Shown piece after piece: positions 41,924 to 50,732 of a DNA stretch of 60,957 nucleotides (the first letter of the stretch is position 1; every line of letters begins with the position of its first letter). Location of the stretch: assembly GCF_026419855.1 (NCBI RefSeq), contig NZ_JAOAKP010000004.1, positions 1 to 60,957 on the forward strand, in the 5' to 3' direction. The notes under the pieces were generated by a model. The model was not told where the DNA came from and ran no database searches. It was given only the letters and a program-made list of their open reading frames with translations. The DNA comes from Methanothrix sp. GTDB lineage: Archaea > Halobacteriota > Methanosarcinia > Methanotrichales > Methanotrichaceae. A program made the translations under genes and the position numbers.

Positions 41924-42373
41924 TCACTTGCGGCTCACTTCTTCCCACCAGCCGATCTTTGCATCCGGAACGCAATCGATTCCCGGAGAGTATGGCTTTA
42001 TGTCTATCAGCGGCGTGCCATTGAGTGCATCCAGGCCCCTCACCCGCAGCCTTCTCCCATCCACAGATAATAGCTCTGCGACGCTGAATGCAACAGGATT
42101 CGGCCTGTCCGGGGACCGCGTCGCGAAGACACCATGAACACGACCGTCATGAGGCGGTACGGCCCTGAGCCTGGTTCTGTCTGCCCTGTCCAGCCAGTAG
42201 AGAACTATGATATGCGTGCACTTATCCAGATCCATAAGTCCATCCTCGAACTCGGGGAAGATCTCGATCTCGCAGATCTCCCTTGAGCCCCTGCCCTGAT
42301 GCGGCGCCTCGGCCCTGCTGCTGAAGGGAGTGTGAATCACCCCAATGGGTCTAAGTAACATCTCGCTCTCCAT
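41924..42373 (-). CDS. TrmO-family tRNA methyltransferase (UPF0066)
   Basis: 149 residues. Single-domain TrmO/YaeB/VirR beta-barrel protein; bacterial TrmO methylates N6 of t6A37 in tRNA-Thr using SAM. Hallmarks: LRPIGVIHTPFSSR at the N-terminus, FEDGLMDLDKCTHIIVLYWLDRA, GVFATRSPDRPNPVAFSVAELL near 85 and LNGTPLIDIKPYSPG. The archaeal members lack the C-terminal domain of E. coli TrmO, as here. Function in archaea is inferred. Convergent with the flavoprotein gene. Confidence 0.88.
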   Translation of the reverse strand: MESEMLLRPIGVIHTPFSSRAEAPHQGRGSREICEIEIFPEFEDGLMDLDKCTHIIVLYWLDRADRTRLRAVPPHDGRVHGVFATRSPDRPNPVAFSVAELLSVDGRRLRVRGLDALNGTPLIDIKPYSPGIDCVPDAKIGWWEEVSRK

Positions 42374-42411
42374 ATCTTCGCCATCCAGATATTTTGCTCA
42401 CATCACATGAT

Positions 42412-43167
42412 TCATGCTTTTAACAGCCTGTCGGCGATCTCTTCCACGATCCCTGCATCTGGCAGTGCCACGCCGGTCAGGCTCGCTCTGAAGAGGTCCT
42501 TTCTCTTTGGTATCATGCCGATGACTCTGTTCCTGTCGATCATATCCAGGATATCCTCAGACTCCTCATCGATCCTGTTCACTATGAACACCACATCTTT
42601 TCCAATCTTCTTGCCCATCTCAGCTATCTTCCCGGATAGCTGTACAGACTCGCAGCATGGATCTATTACAGCCACGATCTTATCGCAGCCGGCCTCCACA
42701 CCCCTGCCGAAGTGCTCTATTCCAGCGTCTGTATCGACAATCACATGCTCTCCATCGGTTCTGAGCTTCTCCAGAAACTCCCGGGCAAGGGCGCCCATTG
42801 GACATGCACATCCCTCGCCGAAGTCGTGGATCTTGCCTATCGCCACGAGCTTTATCATGTCATCTCCAACCAAGACATCCGGTGGTATATCGCTCACCCC
42901 GAACTCCTCAGGAATTATGCTGAGCGCCTCTCTCCTTTCAGATCTGATGAAACGCATCAGCCTCTCGCTTAGCGCCCTCTTTCCTCCCAGAGATTCCATG
43001 AAGTCTCTCGGCTGATCAAACCCGAGCATCCTGTAGATACCGAAGTTCGACTCATCGGCATCGACCACAAGAACCCTTGTGCCCCTCCTGGCAATTTCTC
43101 TTGAGAGAAGAGCTGCAACAGTGCTCTTGCCGCTACCGCCCTTGCCGCATATCAGTATCTTCATCAT
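42412..43167 (-). CDS. cooC: CooC-type nickel-insertion ATPase
   Basis: 251 residues. P-loop ATPase of the MinD/ParA group: deviant Walker A CGKGGSGKSTVAALLSREI at the N-terminus, VVDADESNFGIYRML, VDTDAGIEHFGRGVEAGCD near 140. The cysteine pair GCACPMGAL near 117 is a CooC signature; bacterial CooC dimerises through such cysteines, binds nickel and matures carbon monoxide dehydrogenase. In acetoclastic methanogens CODH/ACS is central. GGAGGT precedes ATG 43167. The next gene upstream on this strand, 17 bp away, encodes a nickel/peptide-type binding protein, strengthening a link to nickel. Confidence 0.88.
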   Translation of the reverse strand: MMKILICGKGGSGKSTVAALLSREIARRGTRVLVVDADESNFGIYRMLGFDQPRDFMESLGGKRALSERLMRFIRSERREALSIIPEEFGVSDIPPDVLVGDDMIKLVAIGKIHDFGEGCACPMGALAREFLEKLRTDGEHVIVDTDAGIEHFGRGVEAGCDKIVAVIDPCCESVQLSGKIAEMGKKIGKDVVFIVNRIDEESEDILDMIDRNRVIGMIPKRKDLFRASLTGVALPDAGIVEEIADRLLKA

Positions 43168-43184
43168 CCACCTCCAAAAAAAGT

Positions 43185-44717
43185 TCAGGCCAGGAAGGCC
43201 ATCTTGTTCAGCGGAATCGGCACGCCGCTACCAACACCGTTCTTGGTGTAGAAGAGGTTGACCTTCCCGTCATGCGCCCAGTACGTTGTTGGATAGTACA
43301 GCGGAAGCGCTGGAAGTTCTCGTGCATAGAGTTCCTGTATCTCGTTCACCAGCTCTCTCCTCTTCTCCTGGTCCATCTCTGCGATCTCTCTCTTCAGAAG
43401 ATCGCTCAGCTCCGGATCATCGTATCTTGCGCTGTTGAACCCAGCTCCCGTGATCACCTTGTTCAGTATCGCCGGATCTCCACCCATACCGCCATGGCCA
43501 CTGAGCGCCAGATCAAAGTTCCACTCGTTGACCGCGTTATCCAGCGTCTTCGAGTCGACGCTGCGCATGTTGACCTTTATACCTGCTGCCTCCAGGTCAT
43601 TCTTTATGAGCTCGCCGGCGCGCTCGTTGCTGGATGTCACAAGAAGCTCCACTTCCAGGGTCTTCCCGTCCTTCTCGAAAAAGACTCCCTTCTTCTCATA
43701 GCCCATCTCCTTCAGGAGATCGCCAGCTTTCTCCGGATCGTGGGCGTACTGCTCCACATCCGGATTGTACCACTCGCTGTCGGGCGCGAAGAGGCCGGGG
43801 CTTGCAGGAACACCATATCCGCGCTGGGCTATCCCGACGAGCTTCTCCCTGTCTATGGCGTATGCAAGAGCCTGTCTGAACCTGACATCAGAGAAAGGCT
43901 CTTTCTTGTGGTTTATCATCAGCTTCGCGAGCCAGTCATGAGCGCCCTCGAGAACTACGAAGCTGTTCCTGAGCCCTTCAGCGACCTCTGGAGGTACAGA
44001 AGCAGCATTGATCTCGCCGCGCCTGAGTGCCGGGCCGGCCATCTCTTCGCTCAGCTTTACGAACTTCAGCTGCTTCACATTCGGAGCACCCTGGTAGTAG
44101 TCCTCATTTGCCTCGTAGAGGTAGGTGCCCTGTGCCTTGTTGTAATCGACAAGCCTGAACGGACCTGTGCCTGTTAGGGCTTTCTTATCCTGGAACTCCT
44201 CAGGGCTGGTCACACCGCTGTATATGTGCGCCGGCAGAATAGGCAGTGTGCCTGCAACCTGGTCCAGGAAGGGCGCATAGGGCTTCGCCACGTAGATCTT
44301 CACAGTGTGATCATCGATCTTCTCAGCTCTATCAACGCTGCTGCTGTCGACCCACTGGTACGGATGCTCTTTTATGTAGTTGACCGTGAAGACAACATCA
44401 TCCGCTGTGAATGGTTCGCCATCATGCCATTTCGCATTCGGATTCAGCCTGAAGAGATACGCGTTCTCATCCTTCAGATACTCCCAGCTCTCTGCAAGCG
44501 CAGGCACGAAGCCATTCTGATCCTTCCAGACCAGGGTATCGAAGATGAAGCTCATACGCACATAACCCGGACCTCTGGAATAATGGAGATACGGCGATGG
44601 GTACCCCCAGTCCCCGGTTGCGTCCGCTATCGTGTATACCGGAATATCCTCTGCAACTGCAGGCAGAAGAAGCGATATCATTATGGCGGTGCAAAGGATC
44701 TTGATCGATTCGCTCAT
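43185..44717 (-). CDS. ABC transporter substrate-binding protein, family 5 (peptide/nickel type)
   Basis: About 510 residues. Signal peptide MSESIKILCTAIMISLLLPA, then an SBP_bac_5 fold: FIFDTLVWKD, LAESWEYLKDENAYLFRL, WHDGEPFTADDVVFTVNYI (strong family signature) near 100, and FSDVRFRQALAYAIDREKLV near 275. This family binds oligopeptides or nickel complexes (OppA, NikA). The cooC gene lies 17 bp downstream, so nickel capture is the favoured role. No permease or ATPase gene is beside it, unusual for this family; the transporter core must be elsewhere. AAAAGGAG precedes ATG 44717. Confidence 0.88.
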   Translation of the reverse strand: MSESIKILCTAIMISLLLPAVAEDIPVYTIADATGDWGYPSPYLHYSRGPGYVRMSFIFDTLVWKDQNGFVPALAESWEYLKDENAYLFRLNPNAKWHDGEPFTADDVVFTVNYIKEHPYQWVDSSSVDRAEKIDDHTVKIYVAKPYAPFLDQVAGTLPILPAHIYSGVTSPEEFQDKKALTGTGPFRLVDYNKAQGTYLYEANEDYYQGAPNVKQLKFVKLSEEMAGPALRRGEINAASVPPEVAEGLRNSFVVLEGAHDWLAKLMINHKKEPFSDVRFRQALAYAIDREKLVGIAQRGYGVPASPGLFAPDSEWYNPDVEQYAHDPEKAGDLLKEMGYEKKGVFFEKDGKTLEVELLVTSSNERAGELIKNDLEAAGIKVNMRSVDSKTLDNAVNEWNFDLALSGHGGMGGDPAILNKVITGAGFNSARYDDPELSDLLKREIAEMDQEKRRELVNEIQELYARELPALPLYYPTTYWAHDGKVNLFYTKNGVGSGVPIPLNKMAFLA

Positions 44718-44876
44718 ATCATGCATCTCCTTTTTTGCCACCTTAGTATGAGAATTTCTTTACATATATTAAGTCTTGTGTCAATAAATAGTACCTTTTA
44801 TGAAACATCTTATAATAAGTCTGGCCCAGCAATTTGATTTAGCGAATAAAGTATATTGATTATTGGGCTGCATCAT

Positions 44877-44948
44877 AACCTAAGCTCCCCCTAATTTAGG
44901 CATGTGGATCGCAGCATACTGATTATTTGTGAGCAATGGCACAGTTAT
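44877..44948 (+). repeat. R3 dispersed repeat, copy 1
   Basis: AACCTAAGCTCCCCCTAATT onward through GATTATTTGTGAGCAATGGC and ACAGTTAT, matching the last 73 bp of the window (60885-60957) with few differences. It lies in the 450-bp AT-rich spacer 44718-45168, which otherwise holds only R2 and a likely promoter for the binding-protein gene (minus-strand TATA-like near 44765-44785). Confidence 0.65.
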
Positions 44949-45032
44949 CTTCTAAGAAAAGCAGCATCATTCGCCACATTTCCGTTTCACCTTGCCTAAA
45001 TGATGAGGAGTTCAGGTCATAAGGCTATATAG

Positions 45033-45147
45033 TATTCCGCATAAGTCAATTTAATATTGCATATTAAATAAAATCATGTGCGAAGTGTGACATATCCAGC
45101 AAATTTTAAATTGATTTATATGAAGTGACGCAAGTGACTATAAATAG
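45033..45147 (-). repeat. R2 AT-rich repeat, copy 3 (inverted)
   Basis: The reverse complement runs TATTTATAGTCACTTGCG to CTTATGCGGAATA, with the same block order as copies at 26127 and 32187. It is the most diverged copy and lies just past the 3' end of the secreted FmdE-domain gene. Confidence 0.7.
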
Positions 45148-45168
45148 ATGGGAGTGAAGCTCTTCGCC

Positions 45169-46260
45169 TCACATAACTCCTGCAACCTTGAGCGGATGCA
45201 TGCCAGAGTTCTGGAGCTGAGATAGCCTGTTCTGATCGACCTGGAACCTCTTTATCACGCTCACCGCGACCTCCGGCTCATCCCAGTAGTCCATCATGCG
45301 AACATCCATGACAAGCTTCGGTGCCCAGGACGGACCCTTCCAGTCCTTTGTCCCTGTGAGCTCATACATCCTGGTCCAGTTGAAGGTCAGAACCAGTGCG
45401 TCTCCCTGCTTTGCAGTATCGTTCCATCTCACGAATATCCCTGCGACGTCGCTCTGGTTGTACCTCGCCTTGAGCGCGTTCTTCTCTGTGTCAGTAAGAG
45501 CCATGACGAAGATGCCGCTCTTCCCGACCGTCGCATCCCATAGTATCTGAAGAGCATCGTCCTTGCACCATGGAGGCACTGCTATCACCCTGTAGGTCTC
45601 AGCACTGCTGTTTATCGGCAGCTCCCTCTCCACATACTTCGCGATCATGTACCCACTGGTGACTCCAGGGCAGAGATGATCGTGGAATGACGCTGCCTGA
45701 ATGAAGTCGAAGCTGGCGTTCCTGGCCCACACGTTCGATATGCCCACAAGTGAGAACTCGTTCCCGCTGAAGATCTTCTCATCGAACGTCCTGTTGCCCT
45801 CATCGCTGTTGTTCAGCATGTAATCAAGATCCACGTTTGCCTTTGAGATCCTGGAGAACACAGCATCATCAGCTGCAGCTTTCAGCTCCTCCGAACTCAT
45901 CGAGAGTGCCTCAGACTTCACCTCAAGATACAGTGCCTCTCCGTTATCCCTGTTGAAGAAGTAGAACCAGAGCGGCTTCCAGTGCGCCCTCAGAACCTGA
46001 AAGAGGTTTCCGTCGCCATTCGAGCAGCCTGTGGCCTCTGAGAGGCCCTTCAATGCCTTCTGTGTGGTCATGCCCGAGACGATCGCATAACCTGCATTCG
46101 TCAGAACAAGAATACTCTCATCGCCTTTCTCGAAGGATAGCTCCTTCATCGCCTTCTCCGCAGCTTTGACACCAATCCCACGAATCGCGGCATCGTCTGC
46201 AAGCGCATACGATGATAAAATAAAGACGATGCAAATACTACATAAAATAAATCTTATCAT
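45169..46260 (-). CDS. Secreted FmdE-domain protein
   Basis: 363 residues. Signal peptide MIRFILCSICIVFILSSYALA. The N-terminal part contains GYAIVSGMTTQKALKGLSEATGCSNGDGNL, and the C-terminal part is an FmdE-type domain with FHDHLCPGVTSGYMIAKYVE near 193 and CKDDALQILWDATVGKSGI near 230, echoing the cytoplasmic FmdE protein at 15335-15868 (FHGHMCPGLAIGYRVAKY). Conserved His and Cys residues suggest metal or cofactor binding outside the membrane. It lies upstream of the nickel-type binding protein and cooC on the same strand, but 450 bp of spacer separates them. GGTGAT precedes ATG 46260. Confidence 0.85.
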   Translation of the reverse strand: MIRFILCSICIVFILSSYALADDAAIRGIGVKAAEKAMKELSFEKGDESILVLTNAGYAIVSGMTTQKALKGLSEATGCSNGDGNLFQVLRAHWKPLWFYFFNRDNGEALYLEVKSEALSMSSEELKAAADDAVFSRISKANVDLDYMLNNSDEGNRTFDEKIFSGNEFSLVGISNVWARNASFDFIQAASFHDHLCPGVTSGYMIAKYVERELPINSSAETYRVIAVPPWCKDDALQILWDATVGKSGIFVMALTDTEKNALKARYNQSDVAGIFVRWNDTAKQGDALVLTFNWTRMYELTGTKDWKGPSWAPKLVMDVRMMDYWDEPEVAVSVIKRFQVDQNRLSQLQNSGMHPLKVAGVM

Positions 46261-46542
46261 ATTATCACCGATCTTATTGCTTTAATTATAACTACTATTT
46301 AAGATTAACTCTAAAAATTGTAGCAAAATAAATGATCCGGTTTGATCCGGAGGTGCTGTGCCACCGAGTTGCATTCCGGCCATATCGCCAAGCAGTTCAA
46401 TGTGGCCAGGCATCCGCGCAAACATGCCTATCTGAATCGATCTGATATAGAGTAGCGATATGCAACTCCGGCCGGAGAGGAAGTCACCTTCAAGTAGCGC
46501 CGATCGCCAAAGCTTTTTATGTTCCCGGACAGACTCGCTCCC

Positions 46543-47760
46543 ATGGAGATACTCGCAGATGTTGGCGGCAGGCCCGGCATCGATTGCGGTGGCTTCTGTG
46601 CCTACTGCTACTTCAGGGGCGTGAAGCCAGTTCCGCCCTTTGGCTGCAAGCACTGCCTTCCGTTCAGGAAGGGCTGCGATTACTGCACCAGGGCCATAAT
46701 CGAGGGCTACCCGGGCTTCAAGCCGCTTGATGCAGTGGTATTCGATGTCGCCCAGGCATCCTATGGTGTCACGCCGGACAAGGTGACCATAAGCGGTGGC
46801 GGCGACCTCAGCTGCTACCCGGATCTTCTGAAGCTCGTGAGAATTCTCGGCCAGAAGAACGTCCCTGTGCATCTGGGCTACACCAGCGGCAAGGGCTTCA
46901 GGCGGGGAGATGAGGCAGATGAGCTTGTGGACGCGGGCGTCAGAGAGGTCTCCTTCACGGTATTCGCCACAGATCCTGAGCTGAGGCGCAAATACATGCA
47001 TGATAAGCATCCTGATGCGGCGCTCTCGAATCTCAGGATATTCTGCGAGAGGTGCGATGTGTACGCGGCTGCGGTCCTGCTGAAGGGTGTGAACGATGGA
47101 AAGGTCCTCGAGAAAACATGCCAGGATCTCGAGGATATGGGGGCAAAGGGTCTGATCCTGATGAGGTTTGCAAACCATCCTGAGCAGGGATTGATACTGG
47201 GAAACGCGCCCATAATCCCCGGGCAGGATGTTCACACCGTCGAGGAGTTCAGGGATACTGTCACCGAGATGAACCAGAGATACAGGATCAGGATAACCGG
47301 AACTCCGCTGTGGGATCCAGAGACGAAGGCGCCATTCTCCCTGGCTCACAATACTGATAGACTGAAATCACTTCCAGAGCTGAGGAGATCTGCGACGATC
47401 ATCACAGGATCAATAGCTGCTCCGCTGCTCGAGAGGATATTCTCCGCACTAGGTGGAGATGTGAATGTTGTTCCCACAAAAAAAGACGTCGCATGCCTCA
47501 TGACTATCGATGATCTCAGAGACATAGATCTCTCCAGGGTCAAGAGGACTGTCGTCATTCCGGGGAGGATGCTTGCGCACGAGAGGGAGGTGAAAAAGGA
47601 GCTCTCGAAGGATGGTATTGACAGGCTTATAGTGAGAGGTCCGGACAGGCTCACGGTCGATGGCGAGATGAGCATCTCCATGACAGAGGAGGAGGTCATA
47701 GAGCTCGAGCTCGAGGCCTTCGCTGAGCTGATCGATGAGATCAACGCGCTCGGCGTGTAA
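46543..47760 (+). CDS. mmp10: Mmp10, McrA arginine C-methyltransferase (radical SAM)
   Basis: About 405 residues. Methanogenesis marker 10, a cobalamin-using radical SAM enzyme that installs 5-C-(S)-methylarginine in McrA. The N-terminus ILADVGGRPGIDCGGFCAYC holds the C-x3-C-x2-C cluster site, followed by a family-specific cysteine-rich stretch, PPFGCKHCLPFRKGCDYC. SAM-binding KVTISGGGDLSCYPDL and PVHLGYTSGKG follow. TATA GCTTTTTATG at 46512-46521 lies about 27 bp before ATG 46543, giving a leaderless start; ATG 46519 would be inside the TATA region. The mcr operon is not in the window. Confidence 0.94.
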   Translation: MEILADVGGRPGIDCGGFCAYCYFRGVKPVPPFGCKHCLPFRKGCDYCTRAIIEGYPGFKPLDAVVFDVAQASYGVTPDKVTISGGGDLSCYPDLLKLVRILGQKNVPVHLGYTSGKGFRRGDEADELVDAGVREVSFTVFATDPELRRKYMHDKHPDAALSNLRIFCERCDVYAAAVLLKGVNDGKVLEKTCQDLEDMGAKGLILMRFANHPEQGLILGNAPIIPGQDVHTVEEFRDTVTEMNQRYRIRITGTPLWDPETKAPFSLAHNTDRLKSLPELRRSATIITGSIAAPLLERIFSALGGDVNVVPTKKDVACLMTIDDLRDIDLSRVKRTVVIPGRMLAHEREVKKELSKDGIDRLIVRGPDRLTVDGEMSISMTEEEVIELELEAFAELIDEINALGV

Positions 47761-47804
47761 CAAGAATCACGTAACAAGAATCACGAATGTGGAGAAGATC
47801 GTGG

Positions 47805-48224
47805 ATGCGGGGCATTTACACCCTCATACTGGACCTAGAGCATGGGATCAGAATAAGGGTGGGCTCAATTGGCGAGATTCTGTTCCATGCGGGCTCCTAC
47901 GCTTACACCGGCTCTGCCCGCGGCCCGGGAGGATTCAGGCGGATAAATCGCCATGTTGCGGTGATGAATGGCGAGAACACCACGCGCCGCTGGCATATCG
48001 ATTATCTTCTTCCATACGTCACTCTGAGGGATGTGATCACCACGGCAACTGATATGGATCTCGAATGTGAGGCCGCCAGGAGGATCGGCATAAATTGCGT
48101 ACCTGTGCCGCGTTTTGGATGCACCGATTGCAGATGTACGAGCCACCTGCATTACAGCGCGAGTTACACGGAGGTGCTGTCTGCGTGCAGGGAAGCCCAC
48201 AGATCTCTGCTTAGGGATCTCTGA
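47805..48224 (+). CDS. DUF123 (GIY-YIG-like) protein
   Basis: 139 residues. GIYTLILDLEHGIRIRVGSIG and HAGSYAYTGSARGPGGFRRINRH match the DUF123 family, a GIY-YIG nuclease-fold group common in archaea. Further HWHIDYLLPYV-like segment (RRWHIDYLLPYVTLRDVI) and a C-terminal CVPVPRFGCTDCRCTSHLHY with cysteines and His probably bind metal. In some genomes the domain is fused to endonuclease III. Start at ATG 47805 (frame open from 47787). It is 45 bp after mmp10 and could be cotranscribed. Confidence 0.85.
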   Translation: MRGIYTLILDLEHGIRIRVGSIGEILFHAGSYAYTGSARGPGGFRRINRHVAVMNGENTTRRWHIDYLLPYVTLRDVITTATDMDLECEAARRIGINCVPVPRFGCTDCRCTSHLHYSASYTEVLSACREAHRSLLRDL

Positions 48225-48448
48225 GCCATCATCAAATTGAGGTCTTGCAGGATTGGATCCTCATTCGCAGCTAATAAGACCGGACAAACACCATGGGGCG
48301 CAGGGCAGAACCACCTGCATTCGCCTCAGCTCAGCTACAATGATTTCAGGATGGTAGCGTTTGGCACAAATTTTGGTACCGGATCACCGGCAGCTGCGCT
48401 TCGATATCCCTCATGCACAAAGACCGGAGCTTGTGCCCAGATTTTCCG

Positions 48449-48781
48449 TCAGGATAGCCTTCTCAGCTCCTCCAGCAGCAACGCCTCTTCATCGCTGAGC
48501 GGCGGCTCCTCATCATCCTGGATCGTATCGACGACCTGACGTATGGCTATTCCCACCAGGAGCCCTTTGAGGAATGATACTCTCTCCTCCTCAACGATGG
48601 ATGACACCACCCTGTGGATGTATCTCTCCAGAGTGGTGCCAGGTATCGTTCTGTACGAGTTCAGCTCGTAGACAACGCTGAAGATCTCGTCCTCGAGGAA
48701 TCCGAGACTTCTGAGGAAATCGGCGATATCCACCTCATCCGAGCCCTGCATGGCCACATAGCCCGTGTAGCCATAGTTCAT
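48449..48781 (-). CDS. Acidic helical protein of unknown function
   Basis: 110 residues. Starts MNYGYTGYVAMQGSDEVD, then ADFLRSLGFLEDEIFSVVYEL and a helical C-terminus ending EEALLLEELRRLS. No known motif. Minus-strand TATA TTATATAC (48806-48813) lies about 28 bp before ATG 48781, so the message is probably leaderless and the gene real. Possibly a lineage-specific regulator-size protein. Confidence 0.6.
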   Translation of the reverse strand: MNYGYTGYVAMQGSDEVDIADFLRSLGFLEDEIFSVVYELNSYRTIPGTTLERYIHRVVSSIVEEERVSFLKGLLVGIAIRQVVDTIQDDEEPPLSDEEALLLEELRRLS

Positions 48782-49158
48782 GCTTAATCATTAAGTTTTT
48801 AATGTATATAACCTTAGCTGAGGCTTGAGAGTGTAAGAGCATCATATTGCTCATAGCATGCTGCATAGATGGTCTCTTCTCTCATGACTTCATGTAGGCG
48901 CAGCTTGCTTTCGTCGCTGCAGCTTGGTGCCGGCTGTGTACCTCCATCTCACCGATCAGCAGCGTTCATCCTGCAATGGTATCGATTGCCTCCTGTTCGA
49001 GCCCGGGACAGTTCGCGATATTTTTCAGCTCTCAGCGCATCTCCTCCGCATGCTGTCGGTTGTTTGAGTTCAACATGCATAATCAGCCGGAAGGTTTAAG
49101 TAAATAAAGTTGTTTATACTCAAAATATCTGGATAAATCCAGAGGCCATATAGCACCC

Positions 49159-49201
49159 GGTGAGAGGGTCTCCTCCCTGGATCGGCGTCCAACCTCTCAC
49201 C
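49159..49201 (+). other. Perfect 9-bp stem hairpin in a gene-free spacer
   Basis: GGTGAGAGG (49159-49167) pairs with CCTCTCACC (49193-49201); the loop contains GGATCGGCGTCC, able to form a small inner stem. TATA-like TTTATAC (49113-49119) lies about 25 bp before 49142. The spacer 48782-49851 is otherwise AT-rich with no supported gene; it also carries R1 at 49537-49660. Could be a small RNA. Confidence 0.35.
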
Positions 49202-49536
49202 CGCTTCCAAATATTATGTGGAGCTTGGCGTTCTGTCGAGAGCTTGAGTCAATTTATATTGCTGAGATCAATAGCAGGGTCGTGTACTCAGATCATCGAA
49301 CCCATCAGCAGGTGGCATCGAATGATTTGTGATCTGTTGTGCTGTGGGTGCTGATTCCTGAAATTCCATTCGTTGATCAAGTATACGACCAATAGCAAGT
49401 GCCGAATTCAAATGATTCAGACGCAATACCACCCCCATTGCTCGAAATGTGTAAGAGCGTATCCATGTGTCATCGGTTAAGGCCAATTGGTGAAAGAATC
49501 AAATCAACAATCTTTACATTGGTATTATCTCGAAGT

Positions 49537-49660
49537 CGCTCTTATCCGTATGATGACTTACCAGAAGGAGCACTGTTCCTTCTATGCGTTCTCGAAAAAT
49601 GAATGTGCGATTCCAGCAACCTGCTTGCTAGACATCTAAGTTGCTAAAGAAACAAGAGCG
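49537..49660 (-). mobile_element. R1 MITE, complete copy
   Basis: 124 bp bounded by CGCTCTT (49537-49543) and AAGAGCG (49654-49660). Interior blocks TGATGACTTACCAGAAGGAG and CACTGTTCCTTC align with the copy at 30421-30544. No target duplication is visible at this copy, so it is probably older or rearranged. Confidence 0.7.
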
Positions 49661-49851
49661 ATTGTTAAATGCACATCGTATTATGTTGCATGCGATTCCT
49701 CAACCGATGACGTATGAAGAGCATATCACAAAGGGCGTATGCGCTGGTCACAAGAATGCGGTTGCACCACGCAGCTGGATGCACCGGGCGCACCCAGCTC
49801 TTTTGCCGACTCCAACACCTATTTTAATATAGATGTTTTAACTGGACTACC

Positions 49852-50175
49852 ATGGAAGTCTCTATAGAGGTAACAAGGAGCCCTGCATTCCGGCAGGTCT
49901 ACGCGATAGGAGCCATTGGCGGTCACAGCCCGTATGATTTCAGAATATCATTCTACAACGATTCGCCGAGAGCTTTCATAGAGGGTGGCAAGCAGCTGAG
50001 CGCGGTCGAGAGGAGCATGGAGGTTGAGGTCATACTCTCACCTCTGGCAGCAAAGGAGCTTGCTGAGTGGCTTATGAACCACATAAGGGAGTATGAGATG
50101 CTCTTCGGGGAGATCAAGCGCCCCGGGAAGCCGAAGGAGCCTGAGAGATCGTCGCAGCTCCAGGGTTACCTGTAG
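49852..50175 (+). CDS. DUF3467-family protein
   Basis: 107 residues. VTRSPAFRQVYAIGAIGGHS, PYDFRISFYNDSP and VILSPLAAKELAEWLMNHIREYE are characteristic of DUF3467, a small conserved archaeal and bacterial family of unknown function. TATA CCTATTTTAATATAG near 49818-49832 lies about 27 bp before ATG 49852, giving a leaderless message. It begins a same-strand run of four genes: DUF3467, TPR, Lrp-type effector domain and MFS transporter. Confidence 0.85.
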   Translation: MEVSIEVTRSPAFRQVYAIGAIGGHSPYDFRISFYNDSPRAFIEGGKQLSAVERSMEVEVILSPLAAKELAEWLMNHIREYEMLFGEIKRPGKPKEPERSSQLQGYL

Positions 50176-50185
50176 GGGGAGCGGG

Positions 50186-50698
50186 ATGCACACCAAGGAG
50201 AAGATCCTCATACACAAGGGCATAGACATGGTGAAGAGGGGTATGTATGAGAAGGCCCTGGAGTACTATGACAGAGCGCTTGAGATCAACCCGAACAGTT
50301 CAGATGCCTGGAACAACAAGGGGGTCGCACTCTACCGCCTGGACAGGGTTGATGAGGCGCTCCAGTGCTACAGCAGAGCTCTGGAAATCGATCCCGGTAA
50401 CCTTGATGCGATGAGGAACATCGCGTTCGTTCACCGCGCCCTTGGCGATCTGGAAAAAGCCCTGGAGCTCTACGAGACCGTTATGGAGAGGGGAGGGGAT
50501 GCCTACGATCTGGAGGCAAAGGCGACCGTACTCGTGGCGCTGGGCAGGTTCCAGGAGGCGATCGAATGTATCGGGAGGGCCTATGAGATGACTCCTGACC
50601 CAAGATTTGAGGTCGAGATGGCGGCGATAATCGGAAAAGTCCAGGCGATGGAGGATCTCGCTCAGGAAAGCAGCAGCTCTGAGCAGGGTGGGGGATGA
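50186..50698 (+). CDS. TPR-repeat protein
   Basis: About 170 residues with four tetratricopeptide repeats; the clearest are ALEYYDRALEINPNSSDAWN and ALQCYSRALEIDPGNLDAMR. TPR proteins are protein-binding scaffolds. ATG 50186 follows GGGGGAGCGGG; the frame is open further upstream within the preceding gene, but TPR homology starts here. It overlaps the open frame, not the start, of the next gene. Partner unknown. Confidence 0.85.
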   Translation: MHTKEKILIHKGIDMVKRGMYEKALEYYDRALEINPNSSDAWNNKGVALYRLDRVDEALQCYSRALEIDPGNLDAMRNIAFVHRALGDLEKALELYETVMERGGDAYDLEAKATVLVALGRFQEAIECIGRAYEMTPDPRFEVEMAAIIGKVQAMEDLAQESSSSEQGGG

Positions 50699-50732
50699 GA
50701 TCAGTTCGAAGTTCGGGCTATGGAGGGCGCAC

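Noticed and set aside
43077-44177. Plus-strand open frame of about 366 codons opposite the binding-protein gene
   Set aside because: The minus strand encodes a signal peptide and complete SBP_bac_5 motifs; the plus-strand product is compositionally odd and motif-free.
46282-47349. Minus-strand open frame of about 355 codons opposite mmp10
   Set aside because: Shadow of the Mmp10 radical SAM gene, whose cluster motif and length are normal.
48985-49020. T-loop-like GTTCGAG followed by CCCGGG near 48998, possible tRNA
   Set aside because: The flanking bases do not pair as a T-stem and no acceptor, D- or anticodon arm can be drawn around it.
30421-49660. R1 copies considered as a degenerate CRISPR or tandem array
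   Set aside because: The units are about 124 bp, scattered over the whole window in both orientations, with target duplications; there are no regular spacers and no cas genes.
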